Source: Ciona intestinalis (Eukaryota > Chordata > Ascidiacea > Phlebobranchia > Cionidae). From it: DNA of 64,000 bases. The translations under genes and the position numbers were made by a program. Below are positions 37,701 to 52,700 of this stretch, in pieces; position 1 is the first letter of the stretch; every line of letters starts with the position of its first letter. The DNA lies in assembly GCF_000224145.3 (NCBI RefSeq), contig NC_020176.2, positions 3,307,826 through 3,371,825 of the forward strand. The letters are read 5' to 3'. The notes below the pieces were generated by a model. The model was given only the letters and a program-made list of their open reading frames with translations. It did not search any database and was not told the origin of the DNA.

Positions 37701-40700
37701 TTGCTTGTTCATTCTCACATAGTGGGCATTACAAGAGTTATAGTATGTGTATCATAACAATGAGTTCAACAGCCACTGATTTTAACTGATGATTTTTTTC
37801 TTTTCATTTTTTAATAGTTTAATATTTGCTACACTTCTTGCCAGCTTGCAAGTTACCACACATGTAACTGTGGGGATTTTTTTTTTTTTTTCTCTGTATG
37901 GCTAAATATTTGGGCAACTCATTAGTGACCACTAGGTTGGAGGAACTGCCATTAAGTATTTTGCCCGAAGACACACATGCTGCTCATGGTAGAATAAGTG
38001 ACCATGAACCCAGTAATATACAGTTACATGCTTCACTGTATAATTACAGCTTGACTGCTTTATGAACGAATTGCTTTCAATTTCTCAAATTCTGGTGGTT
38101 TGGTTTTGAAAATTCCCTCTAAAGTTTACGTCATTTTATACCTTAAGCTATTTTCATTGGTATAAGATCTGTAGACACGCCTAAGATTTGGGATGTCTTT
38201 TGTTGCACCAACTTTACCTAAGCTATATCAACAAATAAACATTATCTAACCATATCCGTTTTACAACCTTATTGCCCCATGTCCCGAGTCAAATCACACA
38301 AAAGTTTCTTTTAAAGGGAATTTTAAAACCAAACTACTAGATTCTGAGAAATCTTCTGCTTTCTAATAGAGTTGACTGTAGTTATATGCTACAGAATGCA
38401 ACTATAGGGTAATGGGTTTGTACCTATACGTTACTTTGGGTAAAAACTTTTAAATAAACTTATTCAAAACACTAGTAAGAAATAAAAACATGAACCATCT
38501 TACCCCAACCTTCACAATGACACACACAAACACCCATAGTAGTACCTCTGACCCCTCTATATACTGATGCTTTCCAACTTCTTACAAAATTTGAGTTATT
38601 TAAAAAATATAATGTTTACAAAAAAATTATTTAATAAATATAATGTTTACAAACTCAGCTGTATTTCATGATCAAGTGTATCAACCAAGCTTTTTAACTG
38701 ATATTTATTCTCACAATTTTTATTTATGGCGTGTTTTAACATCTGGTATTTTGCTATTAATTCCCTTTTCTTTGTTCTTCAAATAACATGATCTTGCTAT
38801 CATTAAAGGATTAGATAAAAGTGATGTAATGTTTTTGCCTTTTCAAGGTTGCCAGTGCCCCAACGGATTTGTTCAATCGTCAAACAACAGCGGTTGCGTG
38901 CCACAAGAACTTTGTGGTTGTGTGGTCAATGGTAGATACCAACTTAGAGGTAAATCTGACATTTAGAAAAGTTTACATATAAACATACTATGGATAACTT
39001 GATCTGATTATGCCAAAACATATTCTGCAAATGAATATTGTCATTGTCTAGTTGTTATTACATAATTCTATTTATAGCAATATCAGTTATTATTATCTGA
39101 TTTGGAAATTGTTGTTGGTAATGTTTTTTTTGGTAATTAAACTTGTTGACTACTAAATTACATGCTTTTTCTTTATGCAATAAATAAAAATACTGAGGTA
39201 AAAAATATATATAATAAAATGTCCTTTTTCCGAAAAAAATGCCCGCTTACAAGTTATAAATCAGACCATTGGGTTAAAGTAATTACATTAAAGTGTCTTG
39301 TACAAGAAAACACTCACCATAGTAGCAGTTTGACTAAAAAATAAACCATCAGTTTTGCGATTTTGCGTACAAATTTCCTGATCCACTTAGAAAAATTTGT
39401 TTTAGTTCAAAATTTAATTTAATAATTTTTATGCAGGTTTTATCTACCGACAAAACAACTGCTCAGAAGAATGTGTATGTATGGGAAACAATGTAGTTCA
39501 ATGCAACACTGTACCAACTTGTAAGATAAACTTGGAATGCAGGACCGACCAGTATGGATACCAAAGCTGTCATGGACGCTTAAGGGTAAGTTTTTCTAAA
39601 TTGACACGTGTGCTTAGCCTAATATATTCATACCTACTTTTGAAATCCTTAAACTAAGAAAACCTGTTTGTTCTAAAAATTAAACTATATATATGTTTGA
39701 GAGTGGTTATAATTTAGGTGTTCTGTTCCATACACCTTGTGCTCGCTTAAGAGTTACCATAAATTTAAGCCATGAGCAAAAGTCTGCTTGTGACAGCTAA
39801 AAACTTTAGGCCATCATGAAAAGCCACTACTAGTATTTAAGTAGAGTGTGTAAACTTAATGTGACATGCCGTTATTTGCAGAGGAGAGCGACATGTAAAG
39901 CGGTCACGGATCCACATTATATGACGTTTGATAGAACAAGATTTGATTCCATGGGCACATGTGCTTATATCATGATAAGGTATGGAGTGTTATTGTGCTT
40001 GTTTTTAAAATAGTCTTAATTTTCCTTGCGTTAAATAGAAACATAGCTGGATCCCGAGCACCTAACTTTACAGTGATAGCAGTGAACGTACAACCTTTAC
40101 CTCACCAAATTGTATCTCATGTAAAAGAAGTTCATCTTCTGTTTAATGGAAACGAAACAATGGTGTTTCAGGAAGGCCCCGTGGTTAAGGTATTTTATTA
40201 AGTAAATTTTAAACATTAGTTACAGCTGTATATGCATGTAATGCTAACAAAAGCAATGGATATATGAATCTATATATTATTACATATTGGTTGCCTTTGA
40301 AAACTATTTTATGATGAACTATACATAGCTGTTTAAATGTAGAACACAACATCTATCATTACAATTGATTGGATAAATGTCAGTTGACTTTGCGTCATTT
40401 GGGCAATGTCATATGTTTTTATAACACAGGTGTTCTGTTTTATACACCTTATGCTCGCTTACAAGTTACCACATATGTAACTTTGGGTGATGTTTTTTAT
40501 TTATTTTTGCTGCTTTTTCCACACAGATTTTACCACTTTTACAAAAATCAGGCTACAAATTACAAACTAAAAGTAATATATTTTGCTGCTGTTGCTACCA
40601 GATATCATATATTTTCTATAAAATGGTTTTTGGCATAAATTTTCTTTCTTTTTTTACAGTGGAATGGAAGAGTAATTCTACCCGGAACGACCCAATCTAA

Positions 40701-43700
40701 CTTTGTTGTAACTCGTGGTGGTCGATTTATTGTTGTTGAGTTTGACTTTAGACTCGTCATAAAGTGGGACGGAATTGACAGGTATGGCAAATTTTAGTCT
40801 TTGTAAAATTTACGTTTAAGAGCTTTTGTATAACATTTTTAATGACAAAATTATTTTATTAAAAATATCTGATCAGAGTTCGAATCCACGCCTGGCAAGA
40901 ACTGCGTGAGCAAGTTGAGGGTTTGTGTGGGGATTTTGACGATGACGCGTCAAATGACTTCCGTACAAGCTGGGGTGAAGTGACGACAAATCTAACAACA
41001 TTTGTGAGAAGTTGGGAAGCATCAGGATATAGTGCAGAGGGGTAAGTGCCATTATGAGGGCAAGACAACTGATGGAATTACTCTAACCCAGTGGTCTATT
41101 ATGAGTTGTAAGAATTGTCAGCCATACATTATTAAAATAAAAAAAATTTGATTACCTACAAAGTTACACACATGGCAACCTATAACGACTATTATTGCTC
41201 TGCCAAGCGAAGATAATTTAGTAATTATTTAAAAATTTTATTTTTAGTATAAAGGCATTGTTGAAAATTGTCAATCTGAATAGAAAGGTCTATACGAATC
41301 TAAGAATACATCTTAATACAAAAAGTCCAATCATAAATTCATCAAATGTAACATTTTTCTAAATTTTCAGTTGCTTCCTCCCCCCTCCTGCCAATGCATC
41401 AGATATTTGCCCAAGTCAAGACGCATTGCAAAGATTTGGTCGTGAGTGTTCCGTTCTCATGAACAGAACTGGCCCTTTCGCCGACTGCCACACACAAGTT
41501 AACCCTTGGAGTTCTTTCCGCGACTGCTTGTTTGATCTTTGCGCCACAAATGGCAGTTCTGCGCTAAAAGATCGGATTTTTTCGTCCTACACAACTGACT
41601 GCTTGGGAGCAGATAGACAACCTTCAGATGACTGGAGACAAGTTGCTGATCTGCGTAAGTTTATTGGAGAAATATTATTTTTTCTATATATTTGAAAGTA
41701 GGATTTTGATTTATTTGTAATTTTAATGTTAAACGAATAAATGTAGTTTGGTTTATCCTAACGCTCTTGGGGAAGCGATAGTTGTTATAGCACCAGTGTT
41801 CTGTTTCATACACCTCGGGCCCATTTACAAGTTACCACATAGGTAACTTTATGGGTGATTGTTTTGTATATGGCTGATATTTTTACTGAACGTCAAATTC
41901 AGTAAAAATCAAATGTACATCAAGCAAAATACTTACAAGCATTTCTTTCGCAAGTTTTGTGAAGCCATTTTAAAGTATATTTGTTTCTGCAGCTGTGAAC
42001 TGCCCACCAAACCAGCATTACAATGTATCTGCACCACCATGCCACCATCATGTACTGACCCTCATGCTACTAACTGTATATAGTGACAGTGTGATNNNNN
42101 NNNNNNNNNNNNNNNNNNNNNNNNNNNNNNNNNNNNNNNNNNNNNGATAGCAGTGAACGTAACAACCGGTTACCTCACCAAATTGTATCTCATGTAAAAG
42201 AAGTTCATCTTCTGTTTAATGGAAACGAAACAATGGTGTCCAGGAAGGCCCCGTGGTTAAGGTATTTTATTAAGTAAATTTTAAACATTAGTTACAGCTG
42301 TATATGCATGTAATGCTAACAAAAGCAATGGATATATGAATCTATATATTATTACATATTGGTTGCCTTTGAAAACTATTTTATGATGAACTATACATAG
42401 CTGTTTAAATGTAGAACACAACATCTATCATTACAATTGATTGGATAAATGTCAGCTGACCTTGCGTGGTAGGGCAATGTCATATGTTTTTATAACATAG
42501 GTGTTCTGTTTCATACACCTCATTGCTGCTTCTGAATTAGTATCTTATAACTTTGTACAATTCTCCATTTCTTTTTTTCAGTGGAATGGAAGAGTAATTC
42601 TACCCGGAACGACTCAATCTAACTTCGTTGTAACTCGTGGTGGTCGATTTATTGTTGTTGAGTTTGACTTTAGACTCGTCATAAAGTGGGACGGAATTGA
42701 CAGGTATTTTAAGTCTTTGTAAAATTTACGTATAGGAGCTTTTGTATAACATATTAAATGACAAAAACTGCTTAATTTTTTTATTTTTAATGACAAAATT
42801 ATTTTATTTAAAACAATCTGATCAGAGTTCGAATCCACGCGTGGCAAGAACTGCGTGAGCAAGTTGAGGGTTTGTGTGGCGATTTTGACGATGACGCGTC
42901 AAACGACTTCCGTACAAGCTGGGGTGAAGTGACGACAAATCTAACAACATTTGTGAGAAGTTGGGAAGCATCAGGATATAGTGCAGAGGGGTAAGTGGTG
43001 CCATTATGAGGGCAAGACAACTGATGGAATTGCTCTAACCCTGTGGTCTATTATGAGTTGTAGGAATTGTCAGCCATACATTATTAAAAGAAATTTGATC
43101 ACCTACAAATTTACACACATGGCAACCTATAACGACTATTATTGCTCTGCCAAGCGAAGATAATTTAGTAATTGTTTAAAAATTTTATTTTTAGTATAAA
43201 GGCATTGTTGAAAATTGTCAATCTGAATAGAAAGGTCTATACGAATCTAAGAATACATCTTAATACAAAAAGTCCAATCATAAATTCATCATATAACATT
43301 TTTCTAAATTTCCAGTTGCTTCCTCCCCCCTCCTGCCAATGCATCAGATATTTGCCCAAGTCAAGACGCATTGCAAAGATTTGGTCGTGAGTGTTCCGTT
43401 CTCATGAACAGAACTGGCCCTTTCGCCGACTGCCACACACAAGTTAACCCTTGGAGTTCTTTCCGCGACTGCTTGTTTGATCTTTGCGCCACAAATGGCA
43501 GTTCTGCGCTAAAAGATCGGATTTTTTCGTCCTACACAACTGACTGCTTGGGAGCAGATAGACAACCTTCAGATGACTGGAGACAAGTTGCTGATCTGCG
43601 TGAGTTTATTGGAGAAATATAATTTTTTCTATATATTTGAATGTAGGATTTTGATTTATTTGTCATTTTAATGTATAAACGAACGAATGTACTTTGGTTT

Positions 43701-46700
43701 ATCCCAAAACGCGTGGGGAAATAACACCTGTGTTCTGTTTCATACACCTCGGGCCCGTTTACAAGTTACCACGTAGGTAACTTTGTGGGTAATTGTTTTT
43801 GTATATGGCTGATAACTTAGACAACATTGTAAAATCAGTAATTTTACTTTCCAAAAAAGACCTCTGATCTTAAATTTAAGTCCAAATTCATTAAATATCA
43901 AATATACATCAAGCAAAATACTTACAAGCATTTCTTTCGCAATTTTTGTGAAGCCATTTAAAAATATATTTGTTTCTGCAGCTGTGAACTGCCCACCAAA
44001 TCAGCATTACAATGTATCTGCACCACCATGCCAACCATCCTGTACTGACCCTCATGCCACTAACTGTAATATTAGTGACAGTATTGATTCTACTAATGTA
44101 GAAGGTATGTATTGTATTAATATAATATCTGATTATAATAGCAGATTAGCAGTACATCCTAGTTTTAAAACATAAATATATTATAAGGGGATGTGTAATG
44201 TATAGCTTATCCTCACCTGGCTGGGCAACAACAGTCGTTATAACATGGATGTCCTCATTCTTATACTTCATGTCAGCTTACGTGTTACCACGTATGGAAC
44301 TTTGTAGTTGTTTGTGTTTGTGGGTGTCTTGCCCATGGACCACACACCCATTATTGTAACAGTGGTCTTAAACTTTTTTGTTAGAGGCATTCTTAAAGCC
44401 TAACTAAACCATTTGGTTGCGTTCCAGGTTGCCAGTGTAACGATGGCCACATACTATCTGGCCTTGAATGTGTAAGAAGGGAAGAATGTGGTTGTTTGGT
44501 CAATGGAATTTATGTTACAAGAGGTATGTGTTATATGTGTTATTATTCAAGTTTCCTGAACGTTTTCTGCATAAGTTTTCCATAGACCTTAATTTGAACT
44601 CACCAAAACATAAGTGTTTTAACCATATTTTAAACTTTTCCATTAAAGTTTATTTGACCTGTATTTTTTACCTATGTTTTAAAACTTCTCATTGACCTTT
44701 TTTGACCCAGGATTTGAGTGGCGAACAGAAGATTGTAGCATGGACTGTGTGTGTTTGGGGTTAAACGGCACGCAGTGTGTCCCTGCACCTACATGTCCTA
44801 AGAGATCAAGATGTCAAGTGGACAGCGATGGATTTAGACGATGTGTTATGAGACCCAGGGTAAGTGTTTGTGTTTTATCATGATTTGAGTGGTCAGTGTT
44901 TGTGTTTTATGGTAACAATGACTACATTGTTTTTAAATACCAAACTTACTGAAAATTGAATTAACAAAATACATCAACATTTGAAATTAAACATTTTAAA
45001 AAAAGGAAATGTTTTTTTTTACCATCTGCAGAGGAGAGCAACCTGCAAAGCTGTAACTGACCCACATTATATGACGTTTGATAAAACAAGATTTGATTCT
45101 ATGGGCATGTGTTCATATATCATGGTCAGGTCAGTATATCATTACAGATTATATTTAACTATGCTGTGTTTCTATCTGTAGGGGATGATAAACATTTGTA
45201 AATTAAGGAAACAGGTTATAACATTATTACATTATAACATAGCATACCAAACATTTTTTACATAAACAAATTGTTTTGGAAGAACTTAAACGAAAAAGGG
45301 TGTTTCATTCATGGAATTAGTATCTCACTGTCAAAAGTTCTGAGAAAATATATTATGCCGGGATGAAATGACAAAAAAATGATGTCTTTTTACAGAACTC
45401 GTTCAAATTCAACAGCAGAGCCTTTCAGAGTAGTTGCAGTAAACGAACAGCCGGCTCCTAATCTTATTGTTTCTCATGTGAGAGAAGTATTTGTGGAGTT
45501 TCGTGGAAATCAATCGATGCGGTTCATGGCGGGGCCTAACATCACTGTGAGTTTGTTTACTGTAAAAAAGGTTAAAGTTTAGGGTAATATTTGACAAAAA
45601 GTTTGCTTTTTTTCTTTTACTTACTTTTCTTTAAATTTAAAATTTAAAAAAATACTGTGAAGCTTTTATATGTTTTCAGCCATTTTTTGTAAAATTGTAT
45701 CAAAAACGGCCCAAAAACAAAAAAAGAAATTTAAACTAAATATAAAGAAAAAATTTTTTGAACTTTCCAGTTAAACGGGGTAAATGTGAACCCCGGTTAT
45801 GACCGAGATGGAATTCGTATTCGAGTTGTTGGAAGGTTCTGGTTGGTTGACTTTAATTTCAGTTTAACTATTCGTTGGGATGGCCAAGACAGGTGGGTTT
45901 CAAATTAAATACATATTTTAACTAAAATGTTTTGTTCGATAAAAACTAAAATATTTGCAGTTGCATAAGCACCTTAAACATGTTTCTAACTTTTTTATAT
46001 TATTTTTTTTATGTATTAAAATATTAGCATATTTAAAATCAGTGTTGCGCATAATTTTTGAATTTGTTCTGTTGCCAAAATATTTTTAAACTATTAGTGT
46101 TGCCGCATGTATTACCATTGCCCCCTCACACTCCATTAATTTCAGAATCCGAATATCGGTTTGGGCACCACTGCGTTACCAGGTTGAAGGGGTGTGTGGA
46201 AACTTCAATGATAATCCAATTGATGATCTAATGACACCTAGTGGGGACGTGGTAACTAATTACGACCAGTTTGTCGACTCATGGATCGTGGAAGGATATG
46301 GAGCTGAGGGGTGTGTATTCATATTGGTTATATGGATAAACGTAACTTATTTATTCTCGTGTGGTGGGGTAATGGCAGTCGTTATATCATGGCTGTATAT
46401 TTTTAACACCTCAAGCTCTCTTTTGAGTTACCACATATGTAACTAATAGATTGTGTAAGGTTATGAAGCGGGGTGTTGCTGTATTCAAATCAAATGAATG
46501 AATGTAACTTTATTTATCTCCAAACCGCCGAAGTCATCAGTTATTATAACACAGATGTTCTATTTGATACACTGTTCTAAAGTATTAGTTACTATGTATG
46601 TAACTTTGGAAATAAATATTTTTTTATAACTTTTTTGTATGGTCATTGATTTGGTAAACTCATTAGTAACCTATTAAGCAACTTAATACAATTTGTAAAA

Positions 46701-49700
46701 AAAAACACCTTCACAGTTGTCCTGTGGTAGGACCTTCCGATTTCCCAACCCAACCACTTCCGATTGCCTGTGCTGATCCTGTAACTAGGAGTCGTCATCA
46801 CAATTCCTGCTACCCTCTCATCGACCCAGAAGGCCCCATGCGCGACTGCCAAGCCATCGAAAATGCCACGGCAGCGTATCATTCGTGTTTGTATGACCAG
46901 TGTGCGTTTGACGGAGACAAGGAGCAGAAGGAACGAGTCATGGCTTCATATGTTGAAAACTGTGTTGAAACTGATGATGAGGACAGAGCTACCAGTGACA
47001 ACAACACAACTGGAGCTATCATACCACCTGTGTGGAGACCAGCTGCTAATTTAAGTAAGGAATGAATGAGTGCAACTTGTTGTATACTCGCATTATGGGG
47101 AACAACAGTCGTTATAACCTCTAGGTTGGAGCCAGGTGTGTCAATCATCATGCCACAGCACCAGAATAGGAAGTATTTATATTCAATCTGGCACCATGGC
47201 AAAGTAGTAAGCGCACATGCCTTTAGCCCAGAGGTTACTAGTTCAAGGGTTAATGCTGCTACCTTTGTAAGTATACGCGTTTTTGGACAAGACACTTCGT
47301 GGCAATTGCTCCAACCTAGTGGTCGCTTATGGATTGTCCAAATTGTCAAACATACATTGAAAAAATAAACTATATATAGAACATTCTTATCTACAAATTG
47401 TTTCATTAAATACTAGTTATAACCAGTTTTATCCAAATCACAGCTGATCCTGAATGCCCACCCAATTCTCACTTCAGTTCATGCATCCCACAATGCCAAC
47501 CCACATGTAATGACCCCAATATGACTTCATGTGTTAGCATGTCTCAACTTGGTCACCAATGTGTAGAAGGTAAAATGTGGTAAACTTATTTCATTTATTT
47601 CTTTAAATTCAAAAATTGTAAATGATAGTTATATATAACATTTATTGTAGGTAGAAGATACTTTTTTTAAAAGCTTGATGCTACTACCATTGTAGGAGCA
47701 TTTTTCCTTAACCAAGTCACTTTTAAGTAATTGTCAGTCATGCAGAAAAAAATTCTCCAACAAAGTTACATTTGTTTTTTAAAGATGCTTAATATTATTT
47801 TTTTGTTTTTACTAGGTTGTACTGCAAACACAGGATATATATTGTCTGGTTCTACTTATGTGAGATATGAACAGTGTGGATGTACATTGGATGGCGTATA
47901 CTACAGGGTAAGTTAATATGAAATAAATGTCATGCAAAAATAAAGAGCGATAATAATAAAAAAAATAATTATTTTTTACTTTATGGATTTTATTTTACAA
48001 GTTGTTTTGTTATCTGAAAGTTATAGTACTTTTACATCACATTTGAGCATTTCTATCAATACACCAAACTTGAATTTTCTTTTGTTTGCCATTATGTTAC
48101 TTTTTAAACACATAAGCCTTGGACTTCAAAAACTTGATACCATCTGAATATTTTTATCGAATTCCTGATGCTCAATTTTTTAACTTTAATAACTTTTTGC
48201 TCTAAACAGAACGGAGAGCGATTTTTAACAAGTGGCTGCACATCAAGATGTTCTTGTGTGGATGGAATTCTATCTTGTAACCCTGATAACTGTGGTGAAT
48301 TAGAATGTCGAGCTAATGGGATGGGAGAACTTGCATGTTTGCCATGGAGTAAGTTTTGAATTGGATATTGAATAAATATATGAAACTTATTTACCCTTAC
48401 ATGCCGAGGCAAGGACAGTTCTTATAACACTGGTATTTTGTTTTATACACCTCGTGTATGCTTACGAGTTACCACACCACTCAAGAACAGACAAAATTCA
48501 TTTATTCATCCAAAAAAATAAATAATTTCTAACTTAACATTAATTTCCAATACACAGGGACGAAGCGTTGTGAAGTCAGCGGCAACTTACATTTCTTGAC
48601 GTACGACACTCAAGCATACAACCTCAAAAGACCATGTTCATATACCCTTACCCAGTCTTTATACCCCAATGGTTTTTCTGTCATTTTAACAACTGTACAG
48701 GAAAATACCTTTACCAGAATGCATATGGTCACTGTTGCATTGCCAGAATACAATGTTAATATTACACTGAATAGAACACCTATGGGTGCTATGTTTTTGG
48801 TGAGTGTTTAGTTTTTTAATATATTTTAATGTTTCCTAAACTGTTTGCCTAAAAAAAAACAATATGTTGACAAAGTTATTTAAGAAAGAGTTTTGTCTTT
48901 CCTATTTTAACAATAATTTAAGGTAATTTTCCCGTTTTTGGCAACTAAATTTTTTTACTAAAAACTTTTAGTTTCACTAATTTTTTAATATTTTTTTTGC
49001 CCAGATAAATGGACGACCATATCAAGAATGGACATCCCCAAATACAGGAACACCAAATGTGGTCGTACAACGAAATGGTTTATTTATTACCATAACTACT
49101 GTTAGGGGTCTGGGTGTTGAGTTTGATGGCCATCAGTTAAGAGTTACTTTACCAGTCACTCATTCAAACATGGTAAGTAAAAACAACAGTCGTTATAACA
49201 CCTGTGTTCTGTTTCATACACCTCGTGCCAGCTAACGAGTTACCACGTATATAAGTTTGTTGGTGTGTTGCAATGCAGAAATAAATAGGCTAAATTTATT
49301 TACTTATTTAGTTGGTCAAGAAATCACTATATTTTAATCAACGCTCTACCTAACTGTCAGTAAATTTTCAAATTTTCTTTAAAAAATTGTTTTTTCAATT
49401 TTTCAATTTTTTTTTTAAATTTGTTTTTTTTATAAATTTTTTAAGATTTTTTCTTCACAGGTAAATGGTCTATGTGGAAATATGAATGAAATATCTGCAG
49501 ATGATTTCCTGCTACCCGATGGTAGCAGTCCAGGTTCTGCTGCTGAGTTTGCTGTTCAACATGAAACAGAAACATGCACGATGGCTGATGAACCAACCAT
49601 ACCTACATGTACAGATAATGACAGACTTTTGTGGTATGTGCTGTTTTATATTATTACTTTTGGCAATTAGTGTGCGAAATGGATTATAAAGGAGAAAATG

Positions 49701-52700
49701 AACAAAACGGTCCATGTTTTCATTCTCTTTTACCGTCCGATTTGGTAGTAAACAAAGTTTATTTACAAAGGTGTATAATTTTATCCTCACAATTATAAAA
49801 CGGTGTTGTTAATTGTTAAAAATTTTAGAAAATATGAAATATTAGGTGTGTACTTATTTTACCCCATAGTACTGTACGTGTTTACTTTAACATTCATTTT
49901 ATAATTCCAGGGCATCTAACTCAATGTGTGGCATGTTAAGAGATAGAAATGGACCTTTAAAACCATGTGTGACAGTTATTCGATTTTCAACCACCATGAG
50001 ACATTATACACAATGCATTGATGATATGTGTGCAAGCCAAGGAAGCAACACAACGCTTACTGAGGTATTTGATTCATTAGTTAGGGTACAAGGTTCAAAG
50101 CTCGATGCTGTCACCTTTGTCGACGTGTGTTCTTGGGTTAGGTACTTAACTGCAATTGCTTTGCCCAGTGGTTTCTTATGGGTTAACTAAAATAAAAAAT
50201 TCAAAAAGCAATCTTCCAAATGGTTACATATGTGGTAACTTGTAAACATCCACGAGATGTATAATCAGAACACCTGTGTTATTAGGACTGTCATTACTCC
50301 ACCATGCTAGGAAAAATAAAGTCCATTCTTCAATTATCAACACGCTATAGAAAAAAATGATTATTGGACATAAATTAGGCACAGAGTTTTAAATAAACAT
50401 TACTATTTTTCATGCAGGCAATTGAATCATATGCCCGTGAATGTTTATCACAAGGTGTGCAAGTTTGTAACTGGAGGCAAGCAATACCATCACGGTCGTC
50501 TAATTTCACCATGTGTGCTTCGAACTCACATTATAATGACTGTGCCAGTGGTTGCCCTGATTCTTGTGGTGTCGTACCATTCCCAGAACGGTACGGAACT
50601 TTTAAAGTTTTTTTGAAAATTATATGTTTTTTTAAAACTTTTTTTTTAATTGTTTGTTTTTAAATTTTTCTGTGTTGGAAGTTGACTATGTTGCAGTAGT
50701 TTGTCTGGGGCTGTGGCGAAGTGGTTAGCACACATGCCTTTAGCTGTAACGTATACTATGGGTTATGGGTTAAAACTCGACGCTGCTACCATTGTGGGCA
50801 TATGTGTACTTGGACAAGACAATTAACAGCAGACTAAGGGGTTGTTTAAGTTGTCAGCCACACGGAAAAAAAAAACAAAACTTAATCCATAAGCTGGCAT
50901 GAGGTGTATAAAACAGAACACCCGTGTAACCGTGTTATAACAACGACCTTTTTCATCACTGCAAGGATAAAGCAAGTTACATTTGTTCGTTTTCAGATGT
51001 CCAATGATTGAGAGTTGCGAATGTGATGAAGGGTATATATTACAAGGCACACAGTGTGTTTCACTTACACAATGTAACTGTTATGTCAATGACAATATTG
51101 TTGAATATGGTAGGTGTTTAATCCTTTTATAATAATTATTTAAATAATTTTCTTTCAATGGTTTAGGACTGTAATAAATTAGTACAATGTTTTGTTTCCT
51201 GTCAGAATCATGTTGTTCATCCTTTTTTATCAATCTATTTAGTAGTAAACAGAATATTTACAGAAATAAAGCAAATTAAATTTAGACAGATATTGTTTAT
51301 TTTGCACATGATATATTTTATTACAATTATAGTATATAACATGCATGTTATAATTTTTCATTTATCTTTTTGGAAACGATAGTTAGCAAAGATCATATTA
51401 TTTTAACATTGAAAAAAGGAAGATACTTGTTAGACCTATTGTAAAATATTTGTTTTTATATTAAGGCACAAGTTACCTAACATCAAACTGCAAAGCTGAA
51501 TGTACGTGTTATGGTAACAATAAAACAACGTGTAACCCTGTAACTGGATGTGCTACCATGTATAACTGTGTGGAAGAAAATGGTTTACAGTCCTGTGTGA
51601 AGACACTACAGGTAAAAAGTTTTTATATACTTGTTAGTAAATTAGGTTTAGTTTAAGTTTATATACTTTTAACTTTACAATAGTTTAAGTTGATCTTAAA
51701 ACAATTCCCAGAACTTGAGTTTATATACTCTCATGTCACTAATGGTTAGAGCTCTTGCTTCTAGACCAAAGAATAAAAGGTCCAGTTCTCGATGCTGCCA
51801 CCATATGGACATGTTCTTGGGCAAAGCATTTAGTAAAAGACATTATAAATTCGCATACTAACGAAAAAAAAGCTCTTTCATTTTTTTAACTTTGCTCTTA
51901 CTTTTAGGTCACATTTTAGCCTCTCTATCTATATACAAATTATTGAATTTTTGTTGGCATGTACAAATTCTGACTTTTTCACTCCCACCTAATACAATAT
52001 ATTTGTAACAGCCACGTGTGTCTTGTACTTCGATTGGTGGATTACACTACACAACATTTGATGGCTCAGCATTCCGTGCATTATCAACGTGTACATACAC
52101 TATGGTTAGGTATGTATCGTACTTATAACATTTACAAATTTTGTATACATACGGTTTTGTGTGGGTGAAGTCCTTTTCAAAGTGCCAAAGACCTGGGTTC
52201 TAGTTCCCCCCCAAAAAATATTGTTTTGTAGTATTTGCTTTTAAAATATACCCTACATATTAAATTGGGAAAATGGGTCAACTCTTGCCTAAATCCTATG
52301 TCTGATGGCATGCCACGCTGTAGGTCCTCACTCCAATAGAAATATCATTAATTCATTATACATTTCACAGCATTTGATCCTGAATGTTATTTGGTAACAG
52401 GAATCTTTTAAGTTAATGACCACTATATTTTTCAGGTCCCTAGATGGCGCTAGTGGTATACCATCGTTTTATGTGGCAGTTACTTACCAGAGCGTTACAA
52501 GTTATAATTCGGCAGTTAAAGAAATTCGAATTGTATATGAAAACACAACAGTGGTTATGGCTAGGCATGGAGTAATGGTAAGTATGAATGAAAGTAACTT
52601 CTTTATCCTCGGACAACGATAATCTTTATAACACAGCTCTTCCTGTCTGCTTACGAGTTAACTTCAGTATAGTGAAAGTATATTAAATATTTAAGTAAAC

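Larger units (their letters stand above)
34733..39585 (+). other. VWD module D2, with GDPH motif
   Basis: Exons 34733-34830, 35054-35207, 35473-35594, 35746-35913, 36145-36258, 36612-36810, 37192-37273, 37554-37676, 38848-38949 and 39437-39585. The VWD opens with LGDPHYQTFDGAAFDSMSTC, contains the GDPH sequence of autoproteolytic VWD domains, and ends GLCGNFDGDPTNDF. An extra 114-nt exon (36145-36258) adds a short cysteine-containing insert before C8 that the other modules lack. TIL: FQCSGNMVFSSCMSQC to GCQCPNGFVQSS. Confidence 0.87.
40075..44104 (+). repeat. about 2-kb near-identical duplication around a gap, probable haplotype overlap
   Basis: 40075-42095 and 42146-44104 are the same sequence, introns included, with scattered substitutions and indels (for instance a roughly 150-bp difference in the first intron). 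The first copy breaks off inside the TIL exon, and the second begins inside VWD exon 2, exactly at the gap. The bases nearest the gap on both sides are poor and out of frame compared with the other copy, as expected of contig ends. Confidence 0.85.
39882..44859 (+). other. VWD module D3, partly duplicated in the assembly
   Basis: Exons 39882-39979, 40039-40189, 40660-40781, 40877-41041, 41371-41654, 41993 onward (completed by 43982-44104), 44428-44523 and 44711-44859. The VWD begins VTDPHYMTFDRTRFDSMGTC and carries GLCGDFDDDASNDF; C8 is one 284-nt exon; TIL begins VNCPPNQHYNVSAPPC and ends GCQCNDGHILSG. The second set (42146-42261, 42582-42703, 42826-42990, 43316-43599) repeats exons 2 to 5 after a 50-N gap; see the repeat entry. 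Confidence 0.85.
45032..48348 (+). other. VWD module D4
   Basis: Exons 45032-45129, 45396-45546, 45771-45892, 46146-46310, 46717-47054, 47444-47569, 47816-47907 and 48210-48348. Opens VTDPHYMTFDKTRFDSMGMC, nearly identical to D3, so D3 and D4 are the youngest pair. The motif is GVCGNFNDNPIDDL. The C8 exon (338 nt) is the longest of the set, with an acidic and Asn-rich linker before the TIL domain (PECPPNSHFSSCIPQC). The donor at 46310 (GTGTGT) is weak but keeps phase. Confidence 0.86.
48558..51611 (+). other. VWD module D5, divergent exon layout
   Basis: Exons 48558-48799, 49005-49172, 49461-49633, 49911-50064, 50418-50590, 50997-51109 and 51466-51611. The first exon (242 nt) corresponds to two exons in other modules, indicating loss of the 98/151 intron. 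The VWD opens SGNLHFLTYDTQAYNLKRPC without the DPH element, and its motif is GLCGNMNEISADDF. TIL runs from NFTMCASNSHYNDCASGC to CECDEGYILQG. Confidence 0.83.

Noticed and set aside
42146-43599. A genuine seventh VWD module
   Set aside because: Near-identity including introns and breakpoints at the gap fit haplotype overlap better; the fused product would lack the first VWD exon and TIL end.
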